A stretch of DNA of 64,000 nucleotides from the NCBI RefSeq assembly GCF_031599675.1, contig NZ_CP134223.1:2294001-2358000 (forward strand), given 5' to 3'. The DNA comes from Paenibacillus pedocola (GTDB lineage: Bacteria > Bacillota > Bacilli > Paenibacillales > Paenibacillaceae). The notes below the pieces were generated by a model. It was not told where the DNA came from. It worked only from the letters and a program-made list of their open reading frames with translations, and searched no databases. The position numbers and the translations under genes are program-made. Below are positions 27,654-36,658 of this stretch, piece by piece. The first letter of the stretch is position 1, and each line of letters opens with the position of its first letter.

Positions 27654-30647
27654 ATGAAACGCAACCGATGGCTAATTCCGGTACTAATCACATCTATTGT
27701 TCTGTCCGTAATGACGAATTTATTTGTACTGGCACCTTCACAGGCAGATGCGGCCAGCATCGGCACAGTCACTGAGAACGACACGATTTATCAGATTATG
27801 GTTGACCGTTTCAATGATGGGGATACCTCCAATAATGCCACCGGCGCCGCGATCCGTTACGGAGAGACCTCGGAGGATGATTTCCGCTATATGAAGGGCG
27901 GGGACTGGCAGGGGGTTATCAATAAGCTCCCTTATATTGCGAACATGGGTTATACCGCAATTTGGATCTCTCCTGTGGCAGAGCCGCAGATGACTAACCG
28001 CGACAACAACGGCACCGGTAAAAACACCGCTTATCACGGATACAACGTCAAAGACCCTAATGCCGCCAATCCCTACTTCGGGACCAAAGAGAAGCTGAAG
28101 GAGCTGGTGGATTCCGCGCATGCACTGGGAATTAAGGTAATTATTGATGTCGTGCCGAACCACATCGGAGACTATATGCTGGGCACGCAGGCTTATTATG
28201 ATATCGCGGGTCTGCAGCCGGCAGCGCCGTTTAATAACCCCGCGTGGTATCATCACAATGGTGATATTAACTGGTCGCTGGCAGACGGAAGATATGACCA
28301 GTGGGCACAGGACTACCTTGAGAATCACGATCTCGGCGGACTGGATGACATCGACTTCGACGTTCCAGCTGCGAAACAGGCCGTATTCAGCTCCATTAAA
28401 GCCTGGTTTGACTATACAGGAGCAGACGGCGCGCGTGTAGATGCTGCTAAGCTGATCAAGCCGAGCGATATCGGCGAGCTGCAGAATCTCCTGGGTGTGA
28501 ATACCTTTGGTGAGAATTTTGACGGCAATGCTGAATTCGTCTCCCGCTGGGTGGGCACGAATAAGGAGTGGGGCATGCTTGATTTTCCAATGTTCTTCTC
28601 CGTGCTGAACAGCTTTGCTTACGGGCAGTCTTTTGACTCCAATATCAAGAGCACTTTGGCTCAGGATTCCTATTACAACGGAAATGCGAATCATATGGTT
28701 ACCTTTATCGATAATCATGACCGCAACCGTTTCCTGACAGAAGCCGGCGGCAGTGTTGAGAAAATGCAGAACGCCCTCTCCTTTATCTTCACGGTCCGCG
28801 GAACACCGGTAGTCTTCCAGGGTACCGAACAGAATAAAGGGAACGGCAACGGCCAGATTATGACTGGCGGGATCGCCGATACCTGGAACCGCTGGTCGAT
28901 GGTGAAACGGGATGCGAACGGCAATGTTCTGGAGAATTATTTCAATGAGAACACAAGCACCTACAAGCATATTGCCAAGCTGAATGAAATCCGTAAAAAT
29001 AACCCGGCGCTTCGCACCGGCACTCAGCGTGAAATGTGGTCCGCCCAGAACCTGTATGCCTTCTCACGCCGGATCGACAGCGGCACCAATGTTGGGCAGG
29101 AAGTCATTTCTGTATTCAGCAATGCAGCCAGCGGCACACAGACGGTTACGATTCCGCTGCGCGCAGAAAGCACATTAACTGTCGGAACCGTTCTGATTAA
29201 TCAATTAAATACATCGGATACAGTAACTGTACAATCGGGAGGCGCAACAGGGAAACAGATTACGGTAGCTGTAGGTGCGAACTCAGCCAAAATCTATTCC
29301 AAAACACAGCCGGTAACAGATACCGTGGCTCCTTCTATTCCAGGCAACGTAACAGCAACCGTGCAAAACGCCTCCAGTGCGCTGGTCAGCTGGACAGCAT
29401 CTACTGACAATGTTGGTGTTACTGGTTATGAAGTTTACCGGAACGGGGTAAAGGTGGGTACTACGACAACTACCTCTTATACCGATAACGGCCTCTCAGC
29501 CCAAACGAATTACAGCTATACGGTAAAAGCTTTTGATGCCGCAGGCAACCTGTCGGCATTCAGCGCAGCGGCGCTTGTCACTACACCAGCTGGTAATAGT
29601 GTGACTATCTATTACAAGCAGGGCTATTCTACGCCATATATCCATTATCGTCCTGCCGGGGGAACCTGGACGACAGCGCCGGGCGTAGCCATTCCGGTAT
29701 CCGAAGTGTCAGGCTACAACAAAATTACGATTAACATCGGCTCTGCCACGCAGCTTGAAGCTTGCTTCAATAACGGAAGCGGAACCTGGGACAGTAATGG
29801 CGGCAGTAATTATCTGTTCGGTACCGGTACCTGGACGTATACGCCGACCGGGAACATTCAGGCAGGCGCACCTGTAACGCCGACAGCAACTCCAACAGCA
29901 ACACCAACACCAACACCAACACCAACACCAACACCAACAGTAACACCGACACCTACGCCAACAACAACACCGACTGCTACACCTACGCCTACAGCAACAC
30001 CGACGGCGACGCCGACAATCACGCCGACACCAACGGCTACTCCAGCTGGCAATTCAGTGACCATTTATTATAAGAATACAGCTTATACAAATTCCTATAT
30101 GCACTATAGCCTGGATGGATCAAATGTATGGACTACATCACCAGGATTACAGCTGCAGGCTTCCTCCTATTCAGGCTACAAAACAGCCACAATTCAGCTG
30201 GGCACTGCTGCAGGTCTGACTGCAGCCTTCAATAACGGCAGCGGCACCTGGGACAACAACAGCGGCAGCAATTATCATTTTGCAGCCGGCACATGGAGTC
30301 TGGTGAACGGCAGCCTATCCGCCGGAGTACCGCAGCCGGACAGCGTTACCTTTAAGGTCACCGTTCCGAGCTCTACCCCGTCATCCGGGCCGGTATATCT
30401 GACCGGCACCTTCAACAGCTGGAATGCGGCGGACCCCGCGTATCAGCTGACTAAAGGCAGCGATGGTGTTTATTCCATCACACTCAGCCTGCCAGCAGGA
30501 ACAGCAGTGCAGTATAAGATCACGCGCGGAAGCTGGGCCTCGGTGGAGACAAGTTCAAGCGGCGCAGACATTGCGAACCGGACGCTGACACCTGCCGGCG
30601 GGGCGCAGACCGTATCGCTGACGGTACAGCGCTGGAAAGATCAATAA
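27654..30647 (+). CDS. Secreted multi-domain alpha-amylase (GH13, Fn3, two CBM25, CBM20)
   Basis: A 997-residue extracellular starch-degrading enzyme. A signal peptide (about 1-35: basic MKRNR, hydrophobic core, ending ADA) is followed by a GH13 barrel. That barrel carries DVVPNH, GARVDAAKL (nucleophile Asp 263), FGENFD (acid/base Glu 287) and FIDNHDRN (Asp 356). After a C domain come Fn3 (about 555-645), CBM25 (647-740), a Thr/Pro linker (741-797), a second CBM25 (799-892) and CBM20 (895-997). The catalytic part resembles the cyclodextrin glucanotransferase/maltogenic amylase branch (GH13_2); which products it forms cannot be told. Cyclomaltodextrin activity is possible. Confidence 0.9.
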   Translation: MKRNRWLIPVLITSIVLSVMTNLFVLAPSQADAASIGTVTENDTIYQIMVDRFNDGDTSNNATGAAIRYGETSEDDFRYMKGGDWQGVINKLPYIANMGYTAIWISPVAEPQMTNRDNNGTGKNTAYHGYNVKDPNAANPYFGTKEKLKELVDSAHALGIKVIIDVVPNHIGDYMLGTQAYYDIAGLQPAAPFNNPAWYHHNGDINWSLADGRYDQWAQDYLENHDLGGLDDIDFDVPAAKQAVFSSIKAWFDYTGADGARVDAAKLIKPSDIGELQNLLGVNTFGENFDGNAEFVSRWVGTNKEWGMLDFPMFFSVLNSFAYGQSFDSNIKSTLAQDSYYNGNANHMVTFIDNHDRNRFLTEAGGSVEKMQNALSFIFTVRGTPVVFQGTEQNKGNGNGQIMTGGIADTWNRWSMVKRDANGNVLENYFNENTSTYKHIAKLNEIRKNNPALRTGTQREMWSAQNLYAFSRRIDSGTNVGQEVISVFSNAASGTQTVTIPLRAESTLTVGTVLINQLNTSDTVTVQSGGATGKQITVAVGANSAKIYSKTQPVTDTVAPSIPGNVTATVQNASSALVSWTASTDNVGVTGYEVYRNGVKVGTTTTTSYTDNGLSAQTNYSYTVKAFDAAGNLSAFSAAALVTTPAGNSVTIYYKQGYSTPYIHYRPAGGTWTTAPGVAIPVSEVSGYNKITINIGSATQLEACFNNGSGTWDSNGGSNYLFGTGTWTYTPTGNIQAGAPVTPTATPTATPTPTPTPTPTPTVTPTPTPTTTPTATPTPTATPTATPTITPTPTATPAGNSVTIYYKNTAYTNSYMHYSLDGSNVWTTSPGLQLQASSYSGYKTATIQLGTAAGLTAAFNNGSGTWDNNSGSNYHFAAGTWSLVNGSLSAGVPQPDSVTFKVTVPSSTPSSGPVYLTGTFNSWNAADPAYQLTKGSDGVYSITLSLPAGTAVQYKITRGSWASVETSSSGADIANRTLTPAGGAQTVSLTVQRWKDQ
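29877..30047 (+). repeat. Thr-Pro coding repeat (inter-domain linker)
   Basis: Irregular hexanucleotide repeats of the type ACACCA and ACGCCG encode about 55 residues of TP, TPT and TPTA units between the two CBM25 domains. Such linkers keep binding modules apart in secreted glycosidases and are prone to change in length. Confidence 0.9.
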
Positions 30648-30688
30648 CATCTGAAGCATATTCATATCCTCACAGATACAACCTAAAT

Positions 30689-30726
30689 AAGGAGCGGCCC
30701 CGGTTAGGGAGCCGCTCCTTATTTTG
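30689..30726. terminator. Bidirectional terminator between amylase and regulator
   Basis: Stem AAGGAGCGGC / GCCGCTCCTT with a 12-base loop, between convergent genes. The tail on the plus strand is ATTTTG; on the minus strand it is ATTTAGG. Confidence 0.8.
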
Positions 30727-30767
30727 CAAACTTAAGAGTGATAGTGAGAACAGAATTAAGATTACTA

Positions 30768-31781
30768 TCACTGCAGCCCGGCTGTGGACTCGCGCGGAAT
30801 CAGCTCGGGTTCCAGAAGCAGCTGCCGTGATGCCGTACAGCTGCCTTGGATATGATCCATCAGCCACTGGCCGGATGTTACTCCGAGCTTGAAGGTGTCG
30901 ATATTCAGTGAAGTCAGCGGGGGAGTCGTATAGCGGGATAAAGGATATTCATCAAAAGCTGCGACACCCAGTTGCCCCGGAACATCGATCCCCAGCTCCC
31001 GGGCCGCCTTCAGTACACCAAACGCCGTATAATTCGTCATACATACCACAGAGTCAGGACGGTCCCCGTACTGGAACAGCTTCAGTGCGGCGCGGTATCC
31101 TTCGTGTTCATCCGCCGGACCGTTTACAATCCAGTCCTGGCGGACGATGCAGCCTGCCTGCTGCAAGGCCTGAAGGTAGCCGCTTAACCGGCGGCTGAAA
31201 ATCTGCTCATTCCGCTCTCCGCCGATAAATGCGGGTTTACTGTAATCCTGCCGCAGCAAATGGCTGGTCAGCATTCGTCCCCCGGCTTCATTGTCGAAAT
31301 CGACCCAGCTGGCGGCTGGCTCCATTTCACCGATCGAGACGTAAGGGAAGCGAAGCCGGTCCAGCTCCCTCGACAATTCTTCAGTCAGCACAGAATTATT
31401 AGCAATAATGCCATCCACGCGCTGGTTCAGCACTAGCCGGTTAAGAAAATGGTCCTCAGCAGCATGGTGCTGGATATTGCAGAGAGTCAATTCATAGCCC
31501 ATAGGGCCGATCACGCTCTCAATACCGCCGATAATATTGTAAAAGAACTGATTCAAAAATTCGCTCTCTTTGGACATGTCGATCAGTAGTCCGACTGTAT
31601 GGCTGCTCTGTCTGGCTAATCCGGTAGCTATGCTGCTCGGGATATAATTCATCTGCTTCATGATTTCCCGGACTCTTAGCTTGGTTTCAGCTGATATTTT
31701 GGGAGAATCGTTCAACACCTTGGAGACGGTGGACTTTGCCACATTTGCCGCTCTTGCTACATCTGAAATGGTTACTTTCAT
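30768..31781 (-). CDS. LacI-family transcriptional regulator
   Basis: A 337-residue repressor-type protein. The N-terminal helix-turn-helix is MKVTISDVARAANVAKSTVSKVLND, written here as the start through residue 24; the ligand-binding domain (periplasmic-binding-protein fold) fills the rest, with VGLLIDMS, VDGIIANNS and LGVAAFDEYPLSRYTTPPLTS. ATG 31781 with GAGGGA upstream is the likely start. Facing the amylase gene, with a LacI-type palindrome in the amylase promoter, it probably controls starch or maltodextrin use. The effector sugar is unknown. Confidence 0.9.
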   Translation of the reverse strand: MKVTISDVARAANVAKSTVSKVLNDSPKISAETKLRVREIMKQMNYIPSSIATGLARQSSHTVGLLIDMSKESEFLNQFFYNIIGGIESVIGPMGYELTLCNIQHHAAEDHFLNRLVLNQRVDGIIANNSVLTEELSRELDRLRFPYVSIGEMEPAASWVDFDNEAGGRMLTSHLLRQDYSKPAFIGGERNEQIFSRRLSGYLQALQQAGCIVRQDWIVNGPADEHEGYRAALKLFQYGDRPDSVVCMTNYTAFGVLKAARELGIDVPGQLGVAAFDEYPLSRYTTPPLTSLNIDTFKLGVTSGQWLMDHIQGSCTASRQLLLEPELIPRESTAGLQ

Positions 31782-31920
31782 CGCTATCCCTCGCAAAAAA
31801 TTAGTCATTATGAAACTGCTATAGAAGAAACGAAAGGTGTTATATACTAGTTTATCATTTTGTTGCGTCTTGTTCTAATAATAGGATTTCTGCAGAACTC
31901 CGGCAGTGTTCGCGGCTGAT

Positions 31921-31937
31921 TTTACATTGCGTTGATA
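31921..31937 (+). promoter_or_regulatory. Putative PhoP box before phoR
   Basis: TTTACA, five bases, TTGATA: a pair of TTNACA-like repeats with the 11-base period used by PhoP. It lies about 85 bases before the phoR start. Its sequence TTTACATTGCGTTGATAAT is close to the box before pstB. Confidence 0.55.
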
Positions 31938-32020
31938 ATTGTCACGGGAACTGGTATTTTCGCGGAAATGGAGTTAGGATGTTCTCAAGGACACAACGAT
32001 AAGAAAGAGGACTACTTTAT

Positions 32021-33814
32021 ATGAAACCGTTTCGCATCCGCCTCACCCTAATCATGATGGCCCTGATCGGGATCTCTATGATCGGTGCAGGCATTACAAT
32101 GGCTAAGCTGTTCAAGGACTCGCATATCACTGCCCTGGAGGAGAACATGTCCCGGGAAATAAAATTATTATCCGGCACTTTCCAGTTTACCGACATGAAC
32201 AGCGCTGATGCGGTCAGCTACTACACAAAGCATGCCAAGCTCATCTCCCAGCTGACGAATTCCCGGATTACCTTCATCACCAGAGAGGGGAAGGTCATCG
32301 GCGATTCGGAGAAAAATCCGCTGGAAATGGACAACCACTCTACACGGGAAGAAGAAGTGATTGCGGCGAAAGAAGGCATTGGCCGTGCCATCCGATACAG
32401 TGATACGCTGGACCGGGAAATGCTCTATGTGGCGGGAGCGGTACAATCGGAGGACGGCTTTGACGGATATATCCGCCTTTCGATGGGGCTTGATGCGGTC
32501 ACAGAGGGACTGAACCGGGCATGGATGATTATGGCCGGCGGACTGGTGCTCCTGTTTGTGGCGGCTACCTTTGTGAGCTATAAAGTGGCATCCAGCATGA
32601 CTTCACCGCTGGAGCAGATTACAAGAGTCGCCCGGCGCATTACCGATTTGGACTATGATGCCAGAGTTCCGATACAGCGCAGGGATGAAGTCGGACAGCT
32701 GGCTAAAGCGATCAATGCAATGGCGGACAGTCTGCAGGCGCAGCTAAAGACGATCCGCGACAATGAAGATCTGCTGCAAAGCGTTTTGGATAATATGACC
32801 GGCGGCATTGTCATGATCAACGCGGAAGGGGAGTTTGCCCTGCTCAACAAGGCCTCGGAACGGATGCTCGATGTGAAAAACAGCGAGATGGCCGGGCATT
32901 CCTACAAAGAGCTGAAGCATCATTATGAGCTGGCCCGGCTGATTGAAGAAGGTGTGGAACGCAATGAGCCGATTCATGAAGAGCGCAGCATTTATACCCC
33001 TGCTGAGCGGATCGTCCGGCTGGACGGTGTGCCGATGGTGCAGGACAGCTCTTACCGGGGCATGCTGTTCCTGCTGCAGGAAGTTACGGAAATCCGACGG
33101 CTGGAGAAGATGCGCAGCGAGTTCGTCGCCAATGTGTCGCATGAATTGAAGACGCCGGTAGCTGCAGTAAAAGGGTTTGCCGAAACGCTGCTTGGCGGAG
33201 GTGTGACCGATGAGAAGACCGCCCGTTCATTTTTGCAGATTATATATGATGAGAATGAGCGGCTGAACCGCCTGATCGGGGACATTCTGGAGCTGTCCAA
33301 AATCGAATCCAAGCGTGTGCAGCTGGAATGCTCTCCGGTACATTTAGTCGAATTCTTTGATTCCGTGCTGGGGACGCTCAGTAAGGTGGCAGAGAAGAAA
33401 AAGATCAGTCTCAGCACCAACGTGCCGAACGAACTCTTCATCGAAGGGGACGAGGATAAGCTGCGCCAGATCTTCATGAATCTGCTCTCCAATGCCATTA
33501 ATTACACTCATGACGGAGGTAGCGTCAAAGTAACGGCAGTGAATAGACAGAAGACGGATGGTACAGAAACTGTCGTCTTTACCGTCAGTGATACGGGAAT
33601 GGGAATTCCCCGCAAAGACCTTCCGCGCATCTTTGAGCGGTTCTACCGGGTAGATAAGGCCAGATCCAGAAGCTCCGGCGGTACGGGGCTCGGGCTGTCC
33701 ATTGTTAAACATCTGGTGGAGCTGCACCGGGGCACGATTACCGTGGAGAGTGATCTCGGAATTGGAAGCTCGTTTATTCTGGAGCTGCCGCTGCTGCAGG
33801 AGCACGGAGAGTAG
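32021..33814 (+). CDS. phoR: Sensor histidine kinase PhoR
   Basis: Phosphate-responsive sensor kinase of 597 residues. There are two membrane helices (about 8-28 and 165-187) around an extracytoplasmic domain, then a HAMP segment, a PAS domain (about 245-340), and the dimerisation domain with the phospho-accepting histidine 374 (NVSHELKTPVAAVKG). The ATPase domain has NLLSNAINYT, DTGMGIP, FERFYRVDKARSRSSGGTGLGLSIV. WalK-type kinases look similar, but the neighbours phoP, pstB and phoU support PhoR. It stands before phoP, the reverse of the usual phoP-phoR order. Confidence 0.88.
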   Translation: MKPFRIRLTLIMMALIGISMIGAGITMAKLFKDSHITALEENMSREIKLLSGTFQFTDMNSADAVSYYTKHAKLISQLTNSRITFITREGKVIGDSEKNPLEMDNHSTREEEVIAAKEGIGRAIRYSDTLDREMLYVAGAVQSEDGFDGYIRLSMGLDAVTEGLNRAWMIMAGGLVLLFVAATFVSYKVASSMTSPLEQITRVARRITDLDYDARVPIQRRDEVGQLAKAINAMADSLQAQLKTIRDNEDLLQSVLDNMTGGIVMINAEGEFALLNKASERMLDVKNSEMAGHSYKELKHHYELARLIEEGVERNEPIHEERSIYTPAERIVRLDGVPMVQDSSYRGMLFLLQEVTEIRRLEKMRSEFVANVSHELKTPVAAVKGFAETLLGGGVTDEKTARSFLQIIYDENERLNRLIGDILELSKIESKRVQLECSPVHLVEFFDSVLGTLSKVAEKKKISLSTNVPNELFIEGDEDKLRQIFMNLLSNAINYTHDGGSVKVTAVNRQKTDGTETVVFTVSDTGMGIPRKDLPRIFERFYRVDKARSRSSGGTGLGLSIVKHLVELHRGTITVESDLGIGSSFILELPLLQEHGE

Positions 33815-33919
33815 CAGGCTGTTTGTGCGCCACCTATAGAGGTATGGATTGCGTTTGCCAGCCGGTCTATCAAGCGATATATTAAAAGAATCAGGTTAAT
33901 CTACGAAAGTTGCTGCTAT

Positions 33920-33951
33920 TTTACACCAAGTTAACATTCCGGTGATATGAT
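33920..33951 (+). promoter_or_regulatory. Putative PhoP box and promoter before phoP
   Basis: TTTACA, five bases, TTAACA at 33920-33936 is followed ten bases later by TATGAT (33946-33951), a good minus-10 box. No minus-35 box is needed if PhoP activates. The start of phoP is about 50 bases downstream, so phoP can be read apart from phoR. Confidence 0.65.
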
Positions 33952-34002
33952 GGGCTTGCTGCAGTTTTGTAAATTTAAAAACATATGAATACGGGGGAAA
34001 CT

Positions 34003-34731
34003 ATGGCACAACGATTGCTTGTCATTGAAGACGAACCGACACTGGCCCGGCTGCTGTCCTATAACTTGACACAGGAAGGCTATGAGGTGACGGTCGAGGA
34101 TCATGGAACGGCAGGATACGACCGTGCGACTAGAGAACCTTTTGATCTGATCGTACTGGATCTGATGTTGCCCGGTATGAACGGGATAGATATCCTTGAT
34201 AAGCTTCGCGGGCAGGGCATCCGTACACCTGTAATCGTGCTGACTGCCAAAAACGCTGAAGAGGATGTAGTCCGGGGACTGAAATCAGGCGCCGACGATT
34301 ACATAACGAAACCTTTTGGCGTGTCCGAACTGCTTGCGAGAGTGAGCGCTGTTCTCCGGCGGATCTCGGGAGTTGTAGAGGAGAGCCAGCCGGAAGTGGC
34401 GGCATCCGCATCAACGATTATTCTGGGACAGCTGGAGATTTATCCGGAGCGCTATGAGGTCTCGCTGGGGGGACAGAGCATCAATCTGCGCCCCAAAGAA
34501 TTTGAAGTGCTGCTGTATCTGGCACGCAAGCCGGGGGTAGTGCTGACGCGCGACGACCTGATGAATGCGGTTTGGGGCTTTGATTATATCGGCGGGCAGC
34601 GTACCGTAGACGTTCATGTAAGCTCGCTGCGCAAGAAGCTGGAGCTTGATCCGGAATCCGTCCACATCGATTCAATCCGCGGGGTGGGCTACAAGCTGGT
34701 CGTGAGCAAAAAAAGAGCACCGGTCATTTAA
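34003..34731 (+). CDS. phoP: Response regulator PhoP
   Basis: OmpR-family regulator of 242 residues. The receiver domain has the acidic pair (VIEDEP), phospho-accepting Asp 53 (LDLMLPGMNG) and YITKPFG. The winged-helix DNA-binding domain follows from about residue 140 (INLRPKEFEVLLYLARKPG; GGQRTVDVHVSSLRKKL; IRGVGYKL). ATG 34003 with GGGGGAA upstream is preferred to 33985. It partners with PhoR, from which it is 188 bases away, and should bind the TTNACA repeats found before phoR, phoP and pstB. Confidence 0.92.
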   Translation: MAQRLLVIEDEPTLARLLSYNLTQEGYEVTVEDHGTAGYDRATREPFDLIVLDLMLPGMNGIDILDKLRGQGIRTPVIVLTAKNAEEDVVRGLKSGADDYITKPFGVSELLARVSAVLRRISGVVEESQPEVAASASTIILGQLEIYPERYEVSLGGQSINLRPKEFEVLLYLARKPGVVLTRDDLMNAVWGFDYIGGQRTVDVHVSSLRKKLELDPESVHIDSIRGVGYKLVVSKKRAPVI

Positions 34732-34751
34732 AATGACGGTGTTCTTTTTTT
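34709..34751 (+). terminator. Terminator overlapping the end of phoP
   Basis: A long hairpin (AAAGAGCACC..TCATTT / AAATGA..GGTGTTCTTT) followed by TTTTTTT. Its left arm lies in the last codons of phoP. Confidence 0.88.
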
Positions 34752-34830
34752 GATTATACATAAAAATACTGATGTAACTATACACTATACTTACATTTCT
34801 GTTAGAGGCATTATTTCTGCCGCTGCCGAT

Positions 34831-34869
34831 TTTACACTGCGTTAACAATTCTCTTCAACTCTATTTACA
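34831..34869 (+). promoter_or_regulatory. PhoP box before pstB (four half-sites)
   Basis: TTTACA (34831), TTAACA (34842), TTCAAC (34854) and TTTACA (34864) are spaced 10 to 12 bases apart, the helical period PhoP dimers need. The box lies 53 bases before pstB. The same TTTACA-CTGCG/TTGCG-TTRAYA core occurs before phoR. Confidence 0.7.
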
Positions 34870-34921
34870 CTGGAAGCTTATCATTGGGAACGAAGATGAT
34901 GAGAAGGAGACGCCAAAACAA

Positions 34922-35677
34922 ATGAAATCCATCATTGACATAGAGAAGCTAGATCTCTACTATGAGTCATTTCACGCACTGAAGAATGTGGAGCTGCAAA
35001 TCCCGGAGAAACAGGTGACCGCGTTTATCGGGCCTTCCGGCTGCGGTAAATCCACCCTGCTGCGTACCCTAAACCGAATGAATGACATGATCCCCGGAAC
35101 ACGAATCGAAGGAACAGTAAACATCGGCGGCAAAAATATTTATAGCGACGAAGTGGAAGTGGAAAGCCTGCGCAAGCAGGTCGGCATGGTATTCCAGCAG
35201 CCGAATCCTTTTCCTAAGTCGATTTATGACAATGTAGCCTATGGCCCGCGTCTGCACGGCGTCCGCTCCAAAGCGGAACTCGACGAGCTCGTGGAGCAGA
35301 GCTTGCGCCAATCCGCCCTCTGGGAGGAAGTTAAGGATTTCCTGAAGAAGTCTGCGCTCAGCTTGTCCGGCGGACAACAGCAGCGGCTCTGTATTGCCAG
35401 AGCACTTGCGGTGCAGCCGGATATTCTGCTGATGGATGAGGCAACTTCTGCCCTGGACCCGGTCTCCACGCTTAAGATTGAGGAGCTGGTACAGGAATTG
35501 CGGAGTAAGTACACGATTGTAATGGTCACGCACAACATGCATCAGGCGGCCCGTGTGTCGGGACGTACCGTGTTTTTCCTGAATGGTGTCATCGTTGAGG
35601 CGGCGGATACGGAGATGCTGTTCTCCAATCCGAAGGACTCCCGCACTGAAGATTATATATCCGGACGCTTCGGCTAA
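34922..35677 (+). CDS. pstB: Phosphate ABC transporter ATPase PstB
   Basis: A 251-residue ATPase of the high-affinity phosphate importer. It has Walker A (GPSGCGKST), the PstB-specific [19 protein letters not shown], the Q-loop ([20 protein letters not shown]), the signature LSGGQQQR, Walker B ([13 protein letters not shown]) and H-loop ([13 protein letters not shown]). ATG 34922 has GAGAAGGAG upstream. The partner genes pstS, pstC and pstA are not in the window, which is unusual; phoU follows directly. Confidence 0.94.
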   Translation: MKSIIDIEKLDLYYESFHALKNVELQIPEKQVTAFIGPSGCGKSTLLRTLNRMNDMIPGTRIEGTVNIGGKNIYSDEVEVESLRKQVGMVFQQPNPFPKSIYDNVAYGPRLHGVRSKAELDELVEQSLRQSALWEEVKDFLKKSALSLSGGQQQRLCIARALAVQPDILLMDEATSALDPVSTLKIEELVQELRSKYTIVMVTHNMHQAARVSGRTVFFLNGVIVEAADTEMLFSNPKDSRTEDYISGRFG

Positions 35678-35744
35678 GCGCTGGAGGACCCGTTCCTGGA
35701 AATGACAGGCTGACCATACGTTTTTGAGGAGGATCGGTTTACTT

Positions 35745-36404
35745 ATGATTCGCAGAAAAGAATTCGACAAAGATCTGGAAGAGCTGCGCACCCTGCTGCA
35801 GCAAATGGGTGAGCATGTCATCGATGCGCTGGAAGGTGCTGTGGTGGCGCTGCAGACCCAGGATATCGAACGAGCACAAGACATCGTTAAGGCAGACCTG
35901 AGGCTGAATGCGATGGAAGACAAAATTATGGACATCGGCTCACGGCTTATTATTACCCAGCAGCCGGTAGCCAAAGACCTGCGCCGTATTATTGTTGCTT
36001 TCAAAATCTCCAGCGATCTGGAGCGTATGGGCGATTTGGCTCTGGATGTGGCGAAGGTTACCCTGCGTATCCAGGGACAGCAGCTGATCAAGCCGCTGGT
36101 GGATATTCCGCGCATGGCTGAAATTGTATCGGTAATGATTACCGAGGCCATTCAGTCCTACCTGGACGAGAATACCGATCTGGCCTACAAAATGGCCCAG
36201 GACGACGATCAGGTTGACGGGTTGTACAGTGCAATGATTAATGAGCTGTATGCTTATATGGTGGAGAAGCCGGAATCCCTGAATCAGGCCATGCTGCTGA
36301 CACTGGTTGGCCGTTACATTGAGCGGATTGCTGACCACGCCACCAATATTGGCGAGAGTGTCGTTTATCTGGTGACGGGCAAGCGCCCGGATCTGAACCA
36401 ATAG
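35745..36404 (+). CDS. phoU: Phosphate signalling protein PhoU
   Basis: A 219-residue all-helical protein made of two similar three-helix bundles (RKEFDKDLEELRTLLQQMG... and ...AIQSYLDENTDLAYKMAQDDDQVD). The metal-binding motifs are of the type DLERMGDLA and YIERIADHATNIGE. PhoU links the Pst importer to the PhoR/PhoP switch. ATG 35745 follows GAGGAGGATCGG; the gene is 67 bases behind pstB and likely cotranscribed. Confidence 0.94.
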   Translation: MIRRKEFDKDLEELRTLLQQMGEHVIDALEGAVVALQTQDIERAQDIVKADLRLNAMEDKIMDIGSRLIITQQPVAKDLRRIIVAFKISSDLERMGDLALDVAKVTLRIQGQQLIKPLVDIPRMAEIVSVMITEAIQSYLDENTDLAYKMAQDDDQVDGLYSAMINELYAYMVEKPESLNQAMLLTLVGRYIERIADHATNIGESVVYLVTGKRPDLNQ

Positions 36405-36458
36405 CCTGAGGCAAGCTCGCTCAGACAGCTGGAGTGAACCTCCCTGACGTATTTCTAA

Positions 36459-36495
36459 AACAGCACGCCCCCCATGGAGGCATGCTGTTTTTTAT
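36459..36495 (+). terminator. Terminator after phoU
   Basis: ACAGCA.GCC / GGC.TGCTGT stem with one mismatch, followed by TTTTTTATTT. Confidence 0.85.
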
Positions 36496-36658
36496 TTGTA
36501 AATGCAGGCAATAACGGGTTTAAGCCGCGGAAGAATGGCAATCCTGCATTAAATATAAGATTCTATCCCGGAGACTCATTTCGTGCACTTTGGTTCTTTT
36601 TTGTACAGATCATATGGTAAGATGTAAGAAGTAAGCAAGAAAAAGGCGAGGTGCTACA

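Noticed and set aside
29767..30064. Frames on the minus strand opposite the Thr-Pro linker (Val/Gly repeats)
   Set aside because: They are mirror images of the coding repeat in the amylase gene, without ribosome sites.
32024..32034. Palindrome GAAACCGTTTC at the start of phoR, like the LacI operator
   Set aside because: It is formed by the first codons of phoR (Lys-Pro-Phe-Arg). The location does not fit an operator, and the match to the amylase site is partial.
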